A stretch of DNA of 64,000 nt from Hypericibacter terrae (GCF_008728855.1 NZ_CP042906.1:3160001-3224000), one strand, 5' to 3'; positions 28,575-43,758 are shown, counted from the first letter of the stretch. Notes: generated from the sequence alone by a model not told the origin. A program made the numbers and translations.

Positions 28575-28578
<4 letters not shown>
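27919..28578 (-). CDS. adk: Adenylate kinase (zinc-lid type)
   Basis: A 219-residue adenylate kinase interconverting ATP + AMP and 2 ADP. The P-loop LLGPPGAGKGTQAK is at residues 4-17 and the AMP-site signature VLDGFPRTEAQAE near 81-93. The lid carries four cysteines (CAKCG near 130-134, CDVCG near 149-153), so this is the zinc-binding long form. The ATG overlaps the secY TGA by four bases (ATGA). The secY-adk pairing at the end of the spc operon is the normal arrangement. Confidence 0.97.
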
Positions 28579-29918
<1,340 letters not shown>

Positions 29919-29943
29919 GGTGCCCGTCCGACTTCCGCGGGCC

Positions 29944-30435
29944 TCAGCCCGCTGCCTTGGTTTCTGCCTCGACGGCGGGCTTCGTGACGACGACCGTGCC
30001 GCCCGCCTTCTCGACCGCGGCGATGGCCGCCTTCGAGGCGCGGGCAACCTTGAAGGTCGCCTTGGTCGTGAGCTCGCCCTGGGCCAGGAGCGAAATGCCG
30101 TCCTTCACCCGGGTGGTGACGCCGGCGGCCTTGAGGGCCTTGCCGTCGATGGGCTTGCCGGCATCGAGCTTGCCGGCCGCGATCGCGGCCTGGACCCGGC
30201 CCAGATTCACCGCCACATAGTCCTGGCGGAAGATGTTGTTGAAGCCGCGCTTGGGCAGACGCCGGTACATCGGCATCTGGCCGCCTTCGAAGCCGTTGAT
30301 GGCGACGCCGGTACGCGCGGTCTGGCCCTTGCCGCCGCGCCCGCCGGTCTTGCCCTTGCCCGAACCGATGCCGCGGCCGACGCGGATGGGGTTCTTGCGG
30401 GCGCCCGGATTGTCCCTGAGCTGATTGAGCTTCAT
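29944..30435 (-). CDS. rplO: 50S ribosomal protein L15
   Basis: A 163-residue L15 with the glycine-rich N-terminal extension ([21 protein letters not shown], about 19-40) that reaches into the large-subunit core, and [17 protein letters not shown] (about 50-66). Two ATGs six bases apart could start it (30441 and 30435). AAGGA lies only three bases before the first but nine before the second, so 30435 ([12 protein letters not shown]) is chosen. The C-terminal VEAETKAAG is a short species-specific tail. Confidence 0.97.
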   Translation of the reverse strand: MKLNQLRDNPGARKNPIRVGRGIGSGKGKTGGRGGKGQTARTGVAINGFEGGQMPMYRRLPKRGFNNIFRQDYVAVNLGRVQAAIAAGKLDAGKPIDGKALKAAGVTTRVKDGISLLAQGELTTKATFKVARASKAAIAAVEKAGGTVVVTKPAVEAETKAAG

Positions 30436-30531
30436 CGTCATCGATCCTTAATTTTAGCCCTCCTGGCTGGCGCCCGAGGGGTCTCTGTCTAGATAGGAAC
30501 CCGGACGCCGGGTTGCCAGCCGGGGCCGTCC

Positions 30532-30744
30532 TCAGCCCTGCTGGTCGTCCACCCGAACCAGGTGATGCACGCGCTGGATCATGCCGCGAACCGCGGGCGT
30601 ATCCTCCAGCACTCGGCTGCGGCCCATCTTGTTGAGCCCCAGGCCGATGAGGGTGCGGCGCTGGCCATCCTCGCGACCGATCGGGCTCCCGATCTGGGTC
30701 ACCTTGACTTGGGCCTTCTTGCCCGCCGCCTTCTTCTCAGCCAT
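30532..30744 (-). CDS. rpmD: 50S ribosomal protein L30
   Basis: A 70-residue L30. The conserved core [24 protein letters not shown] (about 15-38) and [22 protein letters not shown] follow an 11-residue Lys/Ala-rich N-terminal extension not present in E. coli. It sits between rpsE and rplO in the spc operon, as usual. Confidence 0.96.
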   Translation of the reverse strand: MAEKKAAGKKAQVKVTQIGSPIGREDGQRRTLIGLGLNKMGRSRVLEDTPAVRGMIQRVHHLVRVDDQQG

Positions 30745-30770
30745 CTCAAATACTCCCGTTCGCGACCTGG

Positions 30771-31340
30771 TTATTCGCGGGCATCCGCGCCTTCGGCGCG
30801 CTTGCCCAGAATGTCGCTGACCTTACGACCGCGGCGCGCGGCCACCGAACGCGGCGAGCTGCTGCGGGTGAGCGCATCGAACGCCGCCTTGATCATGTTG
30901 TGCGGGTTGGAGGTGCCGACCGACTTCGCCACCACGTCCGCGACGCCGAGCGCCTCGAAGATGGCGCGGATCGGACCGCCCGCGATGATGCCGGTGCCGG
31001 GCACCGCGGCGCGCAGCACGACCCGACCGGCGCCGTAATGGCCGATGATGTCGTGATGCAGCGTGCGGCCTTCGCGCAGCGGCACGCGCACCATGGCGCG
31101 CTTGGCCTGCTCGGTCGCCTTGCGGATGGCCTCGGGCACTTCACGCGCCTTGCCGGAGCCATGGCCGACGCGGCCCTTGCCGTCGCCGACCACGACGATG
31201 GCGGCGAAGCCGAACCGACGGCCGCCCTTCACCACCTTGGCGACGCGGTTGATCCCGACCAGCTTTTCGATCAGCTCGGATTCTTCGCCGCGCGGACCGC
31301 GCTCGCGATCGCGGCGCCCTGACTTTTCGGCACGTGCCAT
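30771..31340 (-). CDS. rpsE: 30S ribosomal protein S5
   Basis: A 189-residue S5. The double-stranded-RNA-binding N-domain has [21 protein letters not shown] (about 22-42) and [21 protein letters not shown] (about 44-64). [23 protein letters not shown] (about 110-132) belongs to the C-domain. S5 helps shape decoding accuracy and mRNA unwinding at the entry channel. The first 20 residues are charged and variable. It is in the spc operon, 10 bp after rplR. Confidence 0.97.
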   Translation of the reverse strand: MARAEKSGRRDRERGPRGEESELIEKLVGINRVAKVVKGGRRFGFAAIVVVGDGKGRVGHGSGKAREVPEAIRKATEQAKRAMVRVPLREGRTLHHDIIGHYGAGRVVLRAAVPGTGIIAGGPIRAIFEALGVADVVAKSVGTSNPHNMIKAAFDALTRSSSPRSVAARRGRKVSDILGKRAEGADARE

Positions 31341-31350
31341 CTCGATACCT

Positions 31351-31710
31351 CTAGAAGCTGAGACCGCCCTCGCGGGCGGCGTCGGCCAGGGCTTTCACCC
31401 GGCCATGAAACAGATAACCGCCGCGGTCGAACACGACTTCCTTGATCCCGGCATCGAGCGCACGCTTGGCCACCAGCTTGCCGACGGCCTCGGCCGCCTG
31501 CTTGTTGGCGCCGGTCTTGAGGCCCTCGCGGACATCCTTGTCCAGGCTGGACGCGGCCGCGACCGTGACGCCCTTGGTGTCGTCGATGACCTGGGCATAG
31601 ATATGCTGCCCCGAGCGGAACACCGACAGACGCGGACGGTCGCTCTTGCGGCGGATCGCAACCCGGTTTCGGCGCTGACGGCGCGCGAACAATGCTTCTG
31701 GCTTGGCCAT
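31351..31710 (-). CDS. rplR: 50S ribosomal protein L18
   Basis: A 119-residue L18 that binds 5S rRNA. The family core [20 protein letters not shown] (about 25-44) and the C-terminal [23 protein letters not shown] are present. Its order between rplF and rpsE is canonical. Confidence 0.97.
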   Translation of the reverse strand: MAKPEALFARRQRRNRVAIRRKSDRPRLSVFRSGQHIYAQVIDDTKGVTVAAASSLDKDVREGLKTGANKQAAEAVGKLVAKRALDAGIKEVVFDRGGYLFHGRVKALADAAREGGLSF

Positions 31711-31722
31711 GGTTCGACCCTC

Positions 31723-32256
31723 TTACTTCTTCTTGCCTTCTTTGCGCAGGATCGTCTCGCTGTCGTACTTGATGCCCTTGCCCTTGTAGGGCTCGGGACC
31801 GCGGTACGAGCGGATTTCCGCCGCAACCTGGCCGACACGCTGCTTGTCGGCGCCGGTGATGGTGATCGAGGTCGGCTTGTCGCACTTGATCGTGATGCCT
31901 TCCGGAATGGGGAAGTTCACGTCGTGGCTATAGCCGAGCTGCAGCTGCAGGCTCTTGCCCTGGACCGCGGCGCGGTAACCGACGCCGTTGATCTCCAGGT
32001 TCTTGGTGTAGCCCTGCGCCACGCCGCGGACCATGTTGCGCACGAGATTGCGGGTGGTGCCCCACATCATGCGCGCCTGCTTGGTCTCGTTGGCCGGCTT
32101 GACCCAGAACTTGCCGTCATCGACTCCGGCCTCGACCAAAGCGCTCAGCGGGAGCGAAAGCTCGCCCAGCTTGCCCTTGGCCTTGACCTTGTGACCGTCG
32201 ACCGCGAGCGTGACGCCGCTCGGCACGGGGACGGGATTCTTTCCGACGCGTGACAT
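31723..32256 (-). CDS. rplF: 50S ribosomal protein L6
   Basis: A 177-residue L6 built of two repeated domains. The N-terminus [15 protein letters not shown] and the C-terminal signature [16 protein letters not shown] (about 150-165) are both present. It lies near the factor-binding site of the 50S subunit. The gap to rpsH is 12 bp. Confidence 0.97.
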   Translation of the reverse strand: MSRVGKNPVPVPSGVTLAVDGHKVKAKGKLGELSLPLSALVEAGVDDGKFWVKPANETKQARMMWGTTRNLVRNMVRGVAQGYTKNLEINGVGYRAAVQGKSLQLQLGYSHDVNFPIPEGITIKCDKPTSITITGADKQRVGQVAAEIRSYRGPEPYKGKGIKYDSETILRKEGKKK

Positions 32257-32268
32257 CTCATTCGTCCT

Positions 32269-32667
32269 TTAGAACACGCGGCACAGCACCTCGCCGCCGA
32301 CATTGGCGGCGCGCGCTTCGCTGTCCGACATGACGCCGCGCGGCGTCGAGAGGATCGAGATGCCGAGGCCGTTATAGACCCGCTGCAGGTCGGCGATCCG
32401 CGAATAGACGCGACGGCCCGGCTTCGAAACCCGCGAGATCTCCCGGATGACGGGAGCGCCCTCGTGGTATTTCAGCTCGATCTTGATTTCGCCGAAGCCC
32501 GGATCGGCCACATGCTGGCTGAAGTTGCGGATATAACCCTCGCGCTTCAGGACTTCCAGCACGCTGGAACGCAACTTCGAGGCCGGAGTCGACACGCTGT
32601 GCATGCCGGCCTTCTGTGCATTCCGAATCCGGGTCAGCATATCCCCCAGGGGATCACTCAATGCCAT
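32269..32667 (-). CDS. rpsH: 30S ribosomal protein S8
   Basis: A 132-residue S8, a primary 16S rRNA binder and in E. coli the repressor of the spc operon. [18 protein letters not shown] is at the N-terminus and the signature [24 protein letters not shown] at the end. Whether the rplX/rplE region carries the S8 target is not visible by eye. Confidence 0.97.
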   Translation of the reverse strand: MALSDPLGDMLTRIRNAQKAGMHSVSTPASKLRSSVLEVLKREGYIRNFSQHVADPGFGEIKIELKYHEGAPVIREISRVSKPGRRVYSRIADLQRVYNGLGISILSTPRGVMSDSEARAANVGGEVLCRVF

Positions 32668-32682
32668 GACCGGCTTTCCTCC

Positions 32683-32988
32683 TTACCAACTCGACTTGAC
32701 CATGCCCGGGATCTGCCCGGACGAGGCCAGCTCGCGTAGCGCAATGCGCGACAGCTTGAACTTGCGGTGAAACCCGCGCGGACGACCGGTCAGCTCGCAA
32801 CGATTATGCTGGCGCACCGGCGATGAGTTGCGCGGCAGCTGGGCGAGCTTGAGGCGCGCGGCAAAGCGCTCCTCCATCGGCCGACCCTCGTCGTTCGCGA
32901 TCGCTTTCAGACGGTCGCGCTTGGCGGCATATTGCTTGGCCAGCGCGCGGCGCTTCTTGTCGCGATTGATGGAGCTCTTCTTAGCCAT
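32683..32988 (-). CDS. rpsN: 30S ribosomal protein S14 (zinc-independent type)
   Basis: A 101-residue S14 of the long, zinc-free form, as there is no CxxC...CxxC. It contains [19 protein letters not shown] (about 49-67) and [20 protein letters not shown]. It lies between rplE and rpsH in the spc operon. Confidence 0.97.
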   Translation of the reverse strand: MAKKSSINRDKKRRALAKQYAAKRDRLKAIANDEGRPMEERFAARLKLAQLPRNSSPVRQHNRCELTGRPRGFHRKFKLSRIALRELASSGQIPGMVKSSW

Positions 32989-33009
32989 GTTTTCCCTCCG
33001 ATGCCCCGG

Positions 33010-33555
33010 TCAATTGACGAAGGGCATAGCGAAGCCCTTCAGCAGGGCCTTGGCCTCGGCATCGCTCTTCGCCGAGGTGCAGATGACGATATCGAGTCCG
33101 CGGATTTCCTGGATCTGGTCGTAGTTGATCTCGGGAAACACGATCTGTTCCTTGAGGCCGAGCGCGTAGTTGCCGCGGCCGTCGAAGCTCTTGCCGGACA
33201 CGCCGCGGAAGTCGCGGACGCGCGGCAGGGCGATGTTGACCAGCCGGTCGAGGAACTCGTACATGCGCTCGCGGCGCAAGGTCACCTTGCAGCCGATGTT
33301 CATGTTCTCGCGCAGCTTGAAGACGGCGATCGACTTGCGGGCCTTGGTCATGATCGGCTTCTGGCCGGCGATGGCCATGAGCTCCGCCGCCGCTTGCGTC
33401 GTCTTCTTGCTGTCGTTGACCGCCTCGCCCACGCCCATATTGAGGACGATCTTCTCCAGCCGCGGCACCGCGAACGGATTGTCGTACTTGAACTCGGCCA
33501 TCAGGGCCGGGCGCACGACCTTTTCGTAATGTTCCTGCAAACGCGTCGTGGTCAT
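33010..33555 (-). CDS. rplE: 50S ribosomal protein L5
   Basis: A 181-residue L5 that contacts 5S rRNA and the P-site tRNA. Typical stretches are [16 protein letters not shown] (about 30-45), [22 protein letters not shown] (about 72-93) and [23 protein letters not shown] near the end. It follows rplX by 8 bp. Confidence 0.97.
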   Translation of the reverse strand: MTTTRLQEHYEKVVRPALMAEFKYDNPFAVPRLEKIVLNMGVGEAVNDSKKTTQAAAELMAIAGQKPIMTKARKSIAVFKLRENMNIGCKVTLRRERMYEFLDRLVNIALPRVRDFRGVSGKSFDGRGNYALGLKEQIVFPEINYDQIQEIRGLDIVICTSAKSDAEAKALLKGFAMPFVN

Positions 33556-33563
33556 GGCAGCAC

Positions 33564-33887
33564 CTAGCGATCGATGGTTTCGCCCGAACGACGCGCCACG
33601 CGAACCTTGCGGCCGTCATCCAGGAACTTGTAGCCGACGCGGGTCGGCTTGTCGGTCTTCGGGTCGATCAGGGCGAGGTTGGAGACGTGGATCGGCGCCT
33701 CCTTCTCGACGATGCCGCCCTGCTCGCGCGCGGTCTGGCGGGTATGCCGCTTGACCATGTTCACGCCCTGCACTAGCGCGCGCATGTCCGTCGGGTAGAC
33801 GCGGATCACTTCGCCGTTCTTGCCCTTGTCGCGGCCGGTCAGCACGGTGACGCGGTCGCCTTTCCTGATCTTGAGCTTGGTCGCCAT
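33564..33887 (-). CDS. rplX: 50S ribosomal protein L24
   Basis: A 107-residue L24, an assembly initiator. The N-terminal KOW motif is [22 protein letters not shown] (about 9-30), followed by [12 protein letters not shown]. It lies between rplN (29 bp gap) and rplE. Confidence 0.97.
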   Translation of the reverse strand: MATKLKIRKGDRVTVLTGRDKGKNGEVIRVYPTDMRALVQGVNMVKRHTRQTAREQGGIVEKEAPIHVSNLALIDPKTDKPTRVGYKFLDDGRKVRVARRSGETIDR

Positions 33888-33916
33888 CTAGGTCTTCCTC
33901 TTCGCCTGCCCGGTGC

Positions 33917-34285
33917 TCACAGAACTTCCGGAGCGAGCGAAATGATCTTCATGAACTTCTTGCCCCTGAGCTCGCGAGTGACGGGGCCGAAGATACGGGT
34001 GCCGATCGGCTCGCCCTGCTTGTTGATCAGCACGGCGGCGTTGCGGTCGAAGCGGATGAGGCTGCCGTCGGTCCGGCGGATCGCCTTGGAAGTGCGCACG
34101 ATCACCGCCTGGTGAACGTCGCCCTTCTTCACGCGGCCCCTCGGAATGGCCTCCTTGACCGAGACGACGATGACGTCGCCCACGGACGCGTATTTACGCT
34201 TGGAGCCGCCGAGCACCTTGATGCACTGCACCCTGCGTGCGCCCGAATTGTCGGCCACTTCCAGGTTCGTCTGCATCTGGATCAT
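33917..34285 (-). CDS. rplN: 50S ribosomal protein L14
   Basis: A 122-residue L14 with [27 protein letters not shown] at the N-terminus and the conserved [15 protein letters not shown] and [11 protein letters not shown] further on. It forms an inter-subunit bridge and binds silencing factor RsfS in other bacteria. The ATG at 34285 matches all relatives. Confidence 0.98.
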   Translation of the reverse strand: MIQMQTNLEVADNSGARRVQCIKVLGGSKRKYASVGDVIVVSVKEAIPRGRVKKGDVHQAVIVRTSKAIRRTDGSLIRFDRNAAVLINKQGEPIGTRIFGPVTRELRGKKFMKIISLAPEVL

Positions 34286-34298
34286 GACGCCGGTCTCC

Positions 34299-34547
34299 TC
34301 AGGCCTGCTGGGAAGCGGCAGAGGAGACAACCTCCCACCGCTTCGTCTTGGACAGCGGCCGACACTCTTGGATCATCACCGTGTCGCCAACCTTGGATGC
34401 ATTCGTCTCGTCGTGCGCGGCATAGCGCTTCGAACGACGGATGAACTTCTTGTAGATCGGGTGCATGACGCGACGTTCGACGCTGACGATGACCGTCTTG
34501 TCGTTCTTGTCGCTGACCACAACACCCTGGAGCACTCGCCTCGGCAT
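34299..34547 (-). CDS. rpsQ: 30S ribosomal protein S17
   Basis: An 82-residue S17 with [33 protein letters not shown] (about 8-40), the OB-fold signature, and [15 protein letters not shown] near the end. It is a primary 16S rRNA binder. It follows rpmC by 11 bp. Confidence 0.97.
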   Translation of the reverse strand: MPRRVLQGVVVSDKNDKTVIVSVERRVMHPIYKKFIRRSKRYAAHDETNASKVGDTVMIQECRPLSKTKRWEVVSSAASQQA

Positions 34548-34558
34548 GTTCCTGTCTC

Positions 34559-34756
34559 CTAGGCCCGCTCGCGGGATTTTTCGTTGAGCACGGTCTGGAT
34601 GCGGGCGATCTCGCGCCGCACCTCACGCACGCGTGCGGTGTTCTCAAGCTGGCCGCTGGCCCTGCGGAAGCGGAGGTTGAACGCCTCCTTGCGCAGATCC
34701 ACCAGCGACGCCTTCAGCTGGTCGGGAGTCTTGAGCCTGACGTCTTCAGCCTTCAT
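34559..34756 (-). CDS. rpmC: 50S ribosomal protein L29
   Basis: A 65-residue helical-hairpin L29 at the peptide exit. It contains [22 protein letters not shown] and the signature [19 protein letters not shown]. The ATG at 34756 lies one base after the rplP stop codon, so the two are closely coupled. Confidence 0.97.
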   Translation of the reverse strand: MKAEDVRLKTPDQLKASLVDLRKEAFNLRFRRASGQLENTARVREVRREIARIQTVLNEKSRERA

Positions 34757-34757
34757 T

Positions 34758-35177
34758 TCAACCCTCCTCGCCCAGGCGAGCCACGAAACGCGTCTTGATC
34801 GGCAGCTTGGCCGCCGCCAGGGAGAACGCTTCGATCGCCAGCGACTTCGGCACGCCATCGATCTCGAACATGATCCGGCCGGGATGGATGCGGACCACCC
34901 AGTATTCGGGTGTGCCCTTACCCGAGCCCATGCGGACTTCGGCAGGCTTGCGCGACACCGGAACGTCCGGGAACACGCGGATCCAGATACGACCCAGCCG
35001 CTTCATGTGGCGGGTGACGGCGCGGCGGGCGGCCTCGATCTGGCGCGCGGTGACGCGGCCGGGCTCGGTCGCCTTCAGGCCATAGGCACCGAAATCGAGA
35101 TTGGTGCCGGCCTTGGCCTTGCCGTGAATGCGGCCCTTGTGGGCCTTACGGAATTTCGTGCGCTTCGGCTGAAGCAT
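34758..35177 (-). CDS. rplP: 50S ribosomal protein L16
   Basis: A 139-residue L16 next to the A site. [16 protein letters not shown] is the N-terminus. The conserved [23 protein letters not shown] (about 82-104) includes the arginine that RoxA-type oxygenases hydroxylate in E. coli. It is in the S10 operon between rpsC and rpmC. Confidence 0.98.
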   Translation of the reverse strand: MLQPKRTKFRKAHKGRIHGKAKAGTNLDFGAYGLKATEPGRVTARQIEAARRAVTRHMKRLGRIWIRVFPDVPVSRKPAEVRMGSGKGTPEYWVVRIHPGRIMFEIDGVPKSLAIEAFSLAAAKLPIKTRFVARLGEEG

Positions 35178-35209
35178 GACTGTCGCTCCCTACTCTCTTG
35201 CTTCGGCCT

Positions 35210-35887
35210 TCAGCGCGCGACCTGCTGCTCGAGGGCGCGCTTGTCCTGCGCCATCGGGTCGTGGGCCATGATCTCGCCCTTGAACACCCACACCTTCACG
35301 CCGCAGGTGCCGTAGGTGGTCATGGCCGTCGCCTCGCCGTAGTCGATCTCCGCGCGCAGGGTGTGCAGCGGCACGCGGCCTTCGCGATACCACTCCGTGC
35401 GCGCGATCTCGGCGCCGCCCAGACGGCCGGCGCAGGTGATACGAATGCCCTGGGCGCCCAGGCGCATCGCCGACTGCACCGCGCGCTTCATGGCGCGGCG
35501 GAAGGCGACACGGCGCTCGAGCTGCTGGGCGATGTTCTCGGCCACCAGCTTCGCGTCGATCTCGGGCTTGCGGATCTCGACGATGTTCAGGCTGACTTCG
35601 CTGCCCGTCATCTTGGCGAGGTCGCTGCGCAGCTTCTCGACGTCGGCGCCCTTCTTGCCGATCACCACGCCCGGACGGGCGGTGTGGATCGTGATGCGCG
35701 CGCGCTTGCTCGGACGCTCGATGACGATGCGGCTGACGCCGGCCTGCAGGAGGCGCTTCTGAAGATACTTCTTCAGGCGCAGATCCTCGTGCAGCAGCGC
35801 CGCATAATCGTCGTCGGCAAACCAGCGCGAATCCCAGGTGCGATTGATGCCGACGCGCAGCCCGATCGGATTGACTTTCTGACCCAT
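35210..35887 (-). CDS. rpsC: 30S ribosomal protein S3
   Basis: A 225-residue S3. [22 protein letters not shown] is at the N-terminus. The KH-type RNA-binding loop [14 protein letters not shown] (about 73-86, GKKG) and the C-domain [14 protein letters not shown] near 190-205 follow. It lines the mRNA entry. The ATG at 35887 is one base beyond the rplV stop codon. Confidence 0.98.
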   Translation of the reverse strand: MGQKVNPIGLRVGINRTWDSRWFADDDYAALLHEDLRLKKYLQKRLLQAGVSRIVIERPSKRARITIHTARPGVVIGKKGADVEKLRSDLAKMTGSEVSLNIVEIRKPEIDAKLVAENIAQQLERRVAFRRAMKRAVQSAMRLGAQGIRITCAGRLGGAEIARTEWYREGRVPLHTLRAEIDYGEATAMTTYGTCGVKVWVFKGEIMAHDPMAQDKRALEQQVAR

Positions 35888-35888
35888 C

Positions 35889-36269
35889 TTATGCGGTCTC
35901 CTCGCTCTCGCGAACGACGACTGTGAAGTTGCTCCACCACTTCTCGACCTTCGCCGCCCGGCCGCGAGCGCGCGCATGGAAGCGACGCATCACGAAACCG
36001 CGGCCGACGCTGGCCTCGGACACGACCAGGCGGTCGACGTCCAGCTGGTGATTGTTCTCGGCATTGGCGATCGCCGCCTGCAGGACCTTCTTCGCCTCGC
36101 GCGCGATGCGCCGCTTGGAGAATGTCAGCTCGGCCAGCGCCGCGCTGGCGCTCTTGCCGCGGATCGACTGCGCGACCAGGTTCAGCTTGCGCGGGCTCGT
36201 ACGCAGGAGCCGCGCCACCGCCTTCGCCTCGGTCTCGGTCAATGTCCGGGGATGTGCCTTCTTGCTCAT
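35889..36269 (-). CDS. rplV: 50S ribosomal protein L22
   Basis: A 126-residue L22 lining the exit tunnel. The core [21 protein letters not shown] (about 18-38) and the hairpin-flanking [18 protein letters not shown] (about 87-104) are present. The latter forms the tunnel constriction where macrolide-resistance changes occur; it looks wild type. It follows rpsS by 7 bp. Confidence 0.97.
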   Translation of the reverse strand: MSKKAHPRTLTETEAKAVARLLRTSPRKLNLVAQSIRGKSASAALAELTFSKRRIAREAKKVLQAAIANAENNHQLDVDRLVVSEASVGRGFVMRRFHARARGRAAKVEKWWSNFTVVVRESEETA

Positions 36270-36276
36270 CGCCCCG

Positions 36277-36558
36277 TTACTCCCTCTTGGCCTTCTTGTC
36301 GGCCGCCGTGTGGCCGTGGAAGAAGCGCGTCGGCGCGAACTCGCCGAAACGGTGGCCGATCATGTTCTCGGTCACCAGAACCGGCAGGAACTTGTTGCCG
36401 TTATAGACGCCGAAGGTCAGGCCGACGAACTGCGGCAGGATGGTCGAGCGACGCGACCAGGTCTTGATGACCTCGTTACGGCCCGTGCCGCGCGACGTCT
36501 CGGCCTTCTTCAGCAGATATCCGTCGACGAACGGACCCTTCCATACGGAGCGTGCCAC
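36277..36558 (-). CDS. rpsS: 30S ribosomal protein S19
   Basis: A 93-residue S19 with [19 protein letters not shown] at the N-terminus and the signature [35 protein letters not shown] (about 46-80). It lies in the 30S head near the A-site tRNA. The gap to rplB is 12 bp. Confidence 0.98.
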   Translation of the reverse strand: MARSVWKGPFVDGYLLKKAETSRGTGRNEVIKTWSRRSTILPQFVGLTFGVYNGNKFLPVLVTENMIGHRFGEFAPTRFFHGHTAADKKAKRE

Positions 36559-36570
36559 TGCGCGCCCTCC

Positions 36571-37392
36571 TTACTTGCTGACCTGACGGCGACGCAGAAT
36601 CTGGCCGTCCGTCTTCTTGTTGTGCCGCGTCTTCTTGCCCTTGGTGGAGATGCCCCAGGGTGTGACCCAGGCCATACCGCCGTTGGTGCGACCGCCGTGA
36701 GGATGATCGACCGGGTTCATGGCAATGCCACGGACGTTCGGGCGACGGCCCAGCCAGCGCGACCGGCCGGCCTTGGCGATGACGATGTTCTGCTGGTCCG
36801 GGTTCGACACGGCGCCGATCGTGGCCATGCACTCGCTCGAGACCTTGCGGACCTCGCCCGAGGCCATGCGCAGCAGGGCGAACCCGGCGTCGCGGCCGAC
36901 GAGCTGGACGAAGGTGCCGGCGGCGCGGGCCATCTGGCCGCCGCGGCCCGGCTTCATCTCCACATTGTGGACGATGGTGCCGACCGGAATGCTCTTCAGG
37001 GGCATCGCGTTGCCCGGCTTGATGTCCGCGCGTTCGCCCGACACCACCACGTCGCCCGCCTTCAGGCGCTGCGGCGCCAGGATATAGGCGAGCTCGCCGT
37101 CGGTGTACTTCACGAGCGCGATGAAGGCGGTGCGGTTCGGATCGTACTCGAGCCGCTCCACCGTCGCTTCCATGTCGAACTTGCGACGCTTGAAGTCGAT
37201 CGTGCGGTAACGCCGCTTGTGACCGCCGCCGCGCTGGAACACGGTGATGCGGCCGTTATTGTTGCGGCCGCCCGTCTTGCGCAGACCTTCGGTCAGCGCC
37301 TTTACGGGATCGCCCTTGTGCAGCTCGCTGCGGTCGACGATGACCAACTGGCGGGTGCTGGGCGTGACCGGCTTGAATGTCTTGAGCGCCAT
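36571..37392 (-). CDS. rplB: 50S ribosomal protein L2
   Basis: A 273-residue L2, a primary 23S rRNA binder close to the peptidyl transferase centre. [21 protein letters not shown] is at the N-terminus. The C-terminal [20 protein letters not shown] contains the conserved histidine implicated in catalytic-site architecture. It lies 3 bp after rplW. Confidence 0.98.
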   Translation of the reverse strand: MALKTFKPVTPSTRQLVIVDRSELHKGDPVKALTEGLRKTGGRNNNGRITVFQRGGGHKRRYRTIDFKRRKFDMEATVERLEYDPNRTAFIALVKYTDGELAYILAPQRLKAGDVVVSGERADIKPGNAMPLKSIPVGTIVHNVEMKPGRGGQMARAAGTFVQLVGRDAGFALLRMASGEVRKVSSECMATIGAVSNPDQQNIVIAKAGRSRWLGRRPNVRGIAMNPVDHPHGGRTNGGMAWVTPWGISTKGKKTRHNKKTDGQILRRRQVSK

Positions 37393-37395
37393 CGC

Positions 37396-37728
37396 TTAGA
37401 CCCCCGACGTCACGTCGATGGTGTTGCCCTCGGCGAGGGTGACCATCGCTTTTTTGGTATCCGAACGGAAACCCAGGCGGCCGCGGAAGCGCTTGGTCTT
37501 GCCCAGCTGACGCAGGGTGTTGACGGCAACCACCTTGACCTTGAACACGCCTTCGACGGCGGCCTTGATCTCCGGCTTGGTCGCGTCCAGCGGAACCTTG
37601 AAGGTCACCTGGCTGTGCGCGGACCCGGCCGTTGACTTCTCCGTCACCACCGGCGAACGGATCAACTCGTACATGCGGGCCTGGCTGAGCTTGGTCTCAA
37701 CCGGCTTGATCGCCCTTGCTCTGCTCAT
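37396..37728 (-). CDS. rplW: 50S ribosomal protein L23
   Basis: A 110-residue L23 at the tunnel exit, docking site for trigger factor and SRP. The core [16 protein letters not shown] (about 18-33) and [26 protein letters not shown] (about 61-86) are present, after a 13-residue N-terminal extension. The ATG overlaps the rplD stop (ATGA), indicating coupling. Confidence 0.97.
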   Translation of the reverse strand: MSRARAIKPVETKLSQARMYELIRSPVVTEKSTAGSAHSQVTFKVPLDATKPEIKAAVEGVFKVKVVAVNTLRQLGKTKRFRGRLGFRSDTKKAMVTLAEGNTIDVTSGV

Positions 37729-38345
37729 TTCAGTCGCGCCTCCAGATGCTCGACAGCGGCCTTGGTCAGGACCAGCACGTCGCGCCGCAGAATGTCGTAA
37801 ACATTCGCACCCTGCTGCGGCAGCAGATCGAGATGGGGAATGTTCGAGGTCGCGCGGCGGAAATTCTCGTCCACCGCGGGGCCGTCGATCAGGAGCACCG
37901 AGCTCCAGCCGAGCTTGCCCAGCTTGCCGACCAGGTCCTTGGTCTTCGCCTTGGCGGCGACCAGGCTGTCGACCACGATCAGCTTGCCGTCGGCCTGCTT
38001 GCTCGAGAGCGCCGTCTTGAGCGCGAGCTTGCGGACCTTCTTGGGCAAGCCATGCTCGTGGCTGCGCACCACGGGCCCGAAGATCACCGCGCCGCCGCGG
38101 AACTGCGGCGAGCGCAGCGAGCCCTGGCGGGCGCTGCCGGTGCCCTTCTGCTTATAGGGCTTCTTCGTGGTGCCCTGGACGTCACTGATGATCTTGGTCT
38201 TGTGCGTGCCCGCGCGGCGCTTGGCGAGCTGCCAGTTGACGGCGCGCGCAAGGATGTCGCGGCGCACGGGCAGACCGAACACCTCGTCGGAGAGATCGAT
38301 CTCGCCGACCTTCTTGTTGTCCAGGCTTGTGACCGGGAGCTTCAT
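37725..38345 (-). CDS. rplD: 50S ribosomal protein L4
   Basis: A 206-residue L4. The loop that reaches the exit tunnel is seen in the [27 protein letters not shown] region (about 60-86), followed by [17 protein letters not shown]. In E. coli L4 represses the S10 operon. No S10-type leader is visible here, since rpsJ follows tuf directly in a continuous cluster. rplC ends 5 bp upstream. Confidence 0.97.
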   Translation of the reverse strand: MKLPVTSLDNKKVGEIDLSDEVFGLPVRRDILARAVNWQLAKRRAGTHKTKIISDVQGTTKKPYKQKGTGSARQGSLRSPQFRGGAVIFGPVVRSHEHGLPKKVRKLALKTALSSKQADGKLIVVDSLVAAKAKTKDLVGKLGKLGWSSVLLIDGPAVDENFRRATSNIPHLDLLPQQGANVYDILRRDVLVLTKAAVEHLEARLK

Positions 38346-38350
38346 CGGCC

Positions 38351-39055
38351 TTATTCCTTCTTCTCGGCCGCGGGCTCGGCGCCGGCCTTGAGGCCCGCCG
38401 GGAACGGCAGGTCCTTCGGCGCCTTGCGCTTCACTGCGTCGCGCAGCATCACCCAGCCGCCATCGGCGCCGGGGACGGAACCCTGGACATAGATCAGACC
38501 CTGGTCGGCGTCGGTCGAGACGACCTTCAGGTTCAGCGTCGTGACCCGCTCGTTGCCGAGATGGCCGGCCATCTTCTTGCCCGGGAAGGTACGACCCGGG
38601 TCCTGGCGGTTACCGGTCGAGCCGTGGCTGCGGTGCGAGACCGACACGCCGTGGGTGGCGCGCAGGCCGCCGAAGTTCCAGCGCTTCATGACACCGGCGA
38701 AACCCTTGCCGATGCTGGTGCCGGTCACGTCGACGAACTGGCCGGCCACGAAATGGGCGGCCGAGAACTCGGCCCCGACCTCGAGCAGCGCCTTCGGCTC
38801 GACGCGGAATTCCGCCAGCTTGCGCTTGGGCTCCACCTTCGCCTTGCCGAAATGGCCGCGCTGGGCCTTGGTCAGGTTCTTCACTTTCGGGCGACCGATG
38901 CCGAGCTGAACGGCGGTATAGCCATCGCGTTCGGCGGTCTTCACCGCCACGACCTGGCACCCATCCATCTTCAACACGGTCACCGGCACATGCGCACCTT
39001 CATCGTTGAAGATGCGGGTCATGCCCAGCTTTTGTGCGATCAAACCGGAACGCAT
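38351..39055 (-). CDS. rplC: 50S ribosomal protein L3
   Basis: A 234-residue L3. [20 protein letters not shown] is at the N-terminus. The loop reaching the peptidyl transferase centre, [23 protein letters not shown] (about 138-160), includes the glutamine that is methylated by PrmB in E. coli. The ATG at 39055 is the family start; six upstream in-frame residues from 39073 are not conserved. The tail contains Ala/Glu/Lys residues beyond the E. coli length. Confidence 0.97.
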   Translation of the reverse strand: MRSGLIAQKLGMTRIFNDEGAHVPVTVLKMDGCQVVAVKTAERDGYTAVQLGIGRPKVKNLTKAQRGHFGKAKVEPKRKLAEFRVEPKALLEVGAEFSAAHFVAGQFVDVTGTSIGKGFAGVMKRWNFGGLRATHGVSVSHRSHGSTGNRQDPGRTFPGKKMAGHLGNERVTTLNLKVVSTDADQGLIYVQGSVPGADGGWVMLRDAVKRKAPKDLPFPAGLKAGAEPAAEKKE

Positions 39056-39080
39056 GGTTCCACTCCCGGACATGCCTAGA

Positions 39081-39395
39081 CTAGTTCTTCAACTTGATCT
39101 CGACGTCCACACCGGCGGCGAGCTCGAGCTTCATGAGCGCATCCACCGTCTGCGGGGTCGGATCGACGATATCGAGCAGCCGCTTGTGCGTCCGAATCTC
39201 GAACTGCTCGCGGCTCTTCTTGTCCACGTGCGGCGAACGCAGCACCGTCACGCGCTCGATGCGGGTCGGCAGCGGGATCGGGCCACGCACCTGGGCGCCG
39301 GTGCGCTTGGCCGTGTTGACGATCTCGCCGGTCGACTGATCGAGCACGCGGTGATCGAACGCCTTCAGGCGGATCCGGATATTCTGGTTTTCCAT
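39081..39395 (-). CDS. rpsJ: 30S ribosomal protein S10
   Basis: A 104-residue S10 with [18 protein letters not shown], the signature [29 protein letters not shown] (about 39-67) and a conserved tail. S10 also partners NusB in antitermination and binds NusG, which is encoded in this same cluster. It follows tuf by 26 bp with no promoter-like sequence between, so the S10 genes appear to be read from the str operon. Confidence 0.98.
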   Translation of the reverse strand: MENQNIRIRLKAFDHRVLDQSTGEIVNTAKRTGAQVRGPIPLPTRIERVTVLRSPHVDKKSREQFEIRTHKRLLDIVDPTPQTVDALMKLELAAGVDVEIKLKN

Positions 39396-39417
39396 GTCTT
39401 GATCCCTCGGCCGAAGC

Positions 39418-40615
<1,198 letters not shown>

Positions 40616-40664
40616 CCTTACTCCGTCTTCTTGGTGCGAGCTGCTCTGTCGATTGCTTCCGAGG

Positions 40665-42740
<2,076 letters not shown>

Positions 42741-42779
42741 GATCTCAGTTGTCCTCGGACTTTTTCGCTATCGCCTGGA

Positions 42780-43250
42780 TTACCAGCGGTAGTGCGAGAA
42801 GGCCTTGTTCGCTTCGGCCATCTTGTGCGTGTCTTCGCGCTTCTTCACCGAGGCGCCGCGGTTGTTGGCGGCATCGAGCAGCTCGGCGGAGAGGCGGTCG
42901 GTCATCGTGCTTTCGGAACGGCCGCGCGCGTTCTGGATGATCCAGCGGATCGCGAGGGCCTGGGCGCGCTCCGGACGGACTTCGACCGGAACCTGGTAGG
43001 TGGCGCCACCGACACGACGCGAGCGCACTTCGAGGTGCGGCTTCACGTTGTCGAGCGCGTCGCGGAACACCTTCACCGGATCGCCCTTGGACTTCTTCTC
43101 GACCTGCTCGAGCGCGCCATAGACGGTGCTCTCGGCGACCGACTTCTTGCCCGCATACATCAGCGAGTTCATGAATTTCGTGAGAACGACGTCGCCGAAC
43201 TTGGCATCCGGCAGGACTTCGCGCTTCTCGGCAGCATGACGACGAGACAT
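42780..43250 (-). CDS. rpsG: 30S ribosomal protein S7
   Basis: A 156-residue S7, the 30S head assembly protein. [39 protein letters not shown] is at the N-terminus; [49 protein letters not shown] at the end gives the long C-terminal form. In E. coli S7 represses this operon by binding between rpsL and rpsG. Here that gap is only 19 bp, too short for such a target. Confidence 0.98.
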   Translation of the reverse strand: MSRRHAAEKREVLPDAKFGDVVLTKFMNSLMYAGKKSVAESTVYGALEQVEKKSKGDPVKVFRDALDNVKPHLEVRSRRVGGATYQVPVEVRPERAQALAIRWIIQNARGRSESTMTDRLSAELLDAANNRGASVKKREDTHKMAEANKAFSHYRW

Positions 43251-43269
43251 CTGTTCGACGCTCCTTAAA

Positions 43270-43641
43270 TCACTTCGGCCGCTTGGCGCCGTACTTCGAA
43301 CGGCGCTGGCGGCGGTCCTTCACGCCCTGGGTATCGAGCGTGCCGCGGATGATGTGATAGCGAACGCCGGGCAGATCCTTCACGCGGCCGCCACGAATCA
43401 TGACGACCGAATGTTCCTGCAGATTGTGGCCTTCGCCGGGGATGTAGCTGGTGACCTCGTAGCCGTTGGTCAGCCGGACGCGCGCGACCTTACGCAGCGC
43501 CGAGTTCGGCTTCTTCGGCGTCGTGGTGTAGACGCGCGTGCAAACGCCGCGCTTCTGCGGGCTCGAATTGAGCGCTGGCACCTTGTTACGGGCGGCCACC
43601 GGGCGACGCGGGCTGTTGATCAACTGATTGATCGTCGGCAT
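43270..43641 (-). CDS. rpsL: 30S ribosomal protein S12
   Basis: A 123-residue S12 in the decoding centre. [14 protein letters not shown] is the N-terminus. [21 protein letters not shown] holds the lysine altered in streptomycin-resistant mutants, and [22 protein letters not shown] holds the second resistance lysine and the methylthiolated aspartate. All look wild type. It is the first gene of the str operon, about 190 bases downstream of a strong promoter and behind a structured leader. Confidence 0.98.
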   Translation of the reverse strand: MPTINQLINSPRRPVAARNKVPALNSSPQKRGVCTRVYTTTPKKPNSALRKVARVRLTNGYEVTSYIPGEGHNLQEHSVVMIRGGRVKDLPGVRYHIIRGTLDTQGVKDRRQRRSKYGAKRPK

Positions 43642-43726
43642 CGGCTATAGGTCCTCGTACGGTTGCAAAACCGCGATGCAAACGACCGCGCCGAGCCAAA
43701 GATTCGGCTCGTGCGGCCAGAAAAAT

Positions 43727-43758
43727 GGTCGCCAGGGGCAAGGCCCCGATGGGCGACC
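43727..43758 (-). promoter_or_regulatory. Terminator-like stem in the rpsL leader (possible attenuator)
   Basis: On the minus strand GGTCGCCC-ATC-GGGGCC-TT-GCCCC-T-GGCGACC forms a long two-part stem followed immediately by ATTTTTC. This looks like an intrinsic terminator, yet it lies between the str promoter and rpsL. A second hairpin, GAGCCGAATCTTTGGCTC (43693-43710), follows. Premature termination or antitermination control is inferred. Confidence 0.55.
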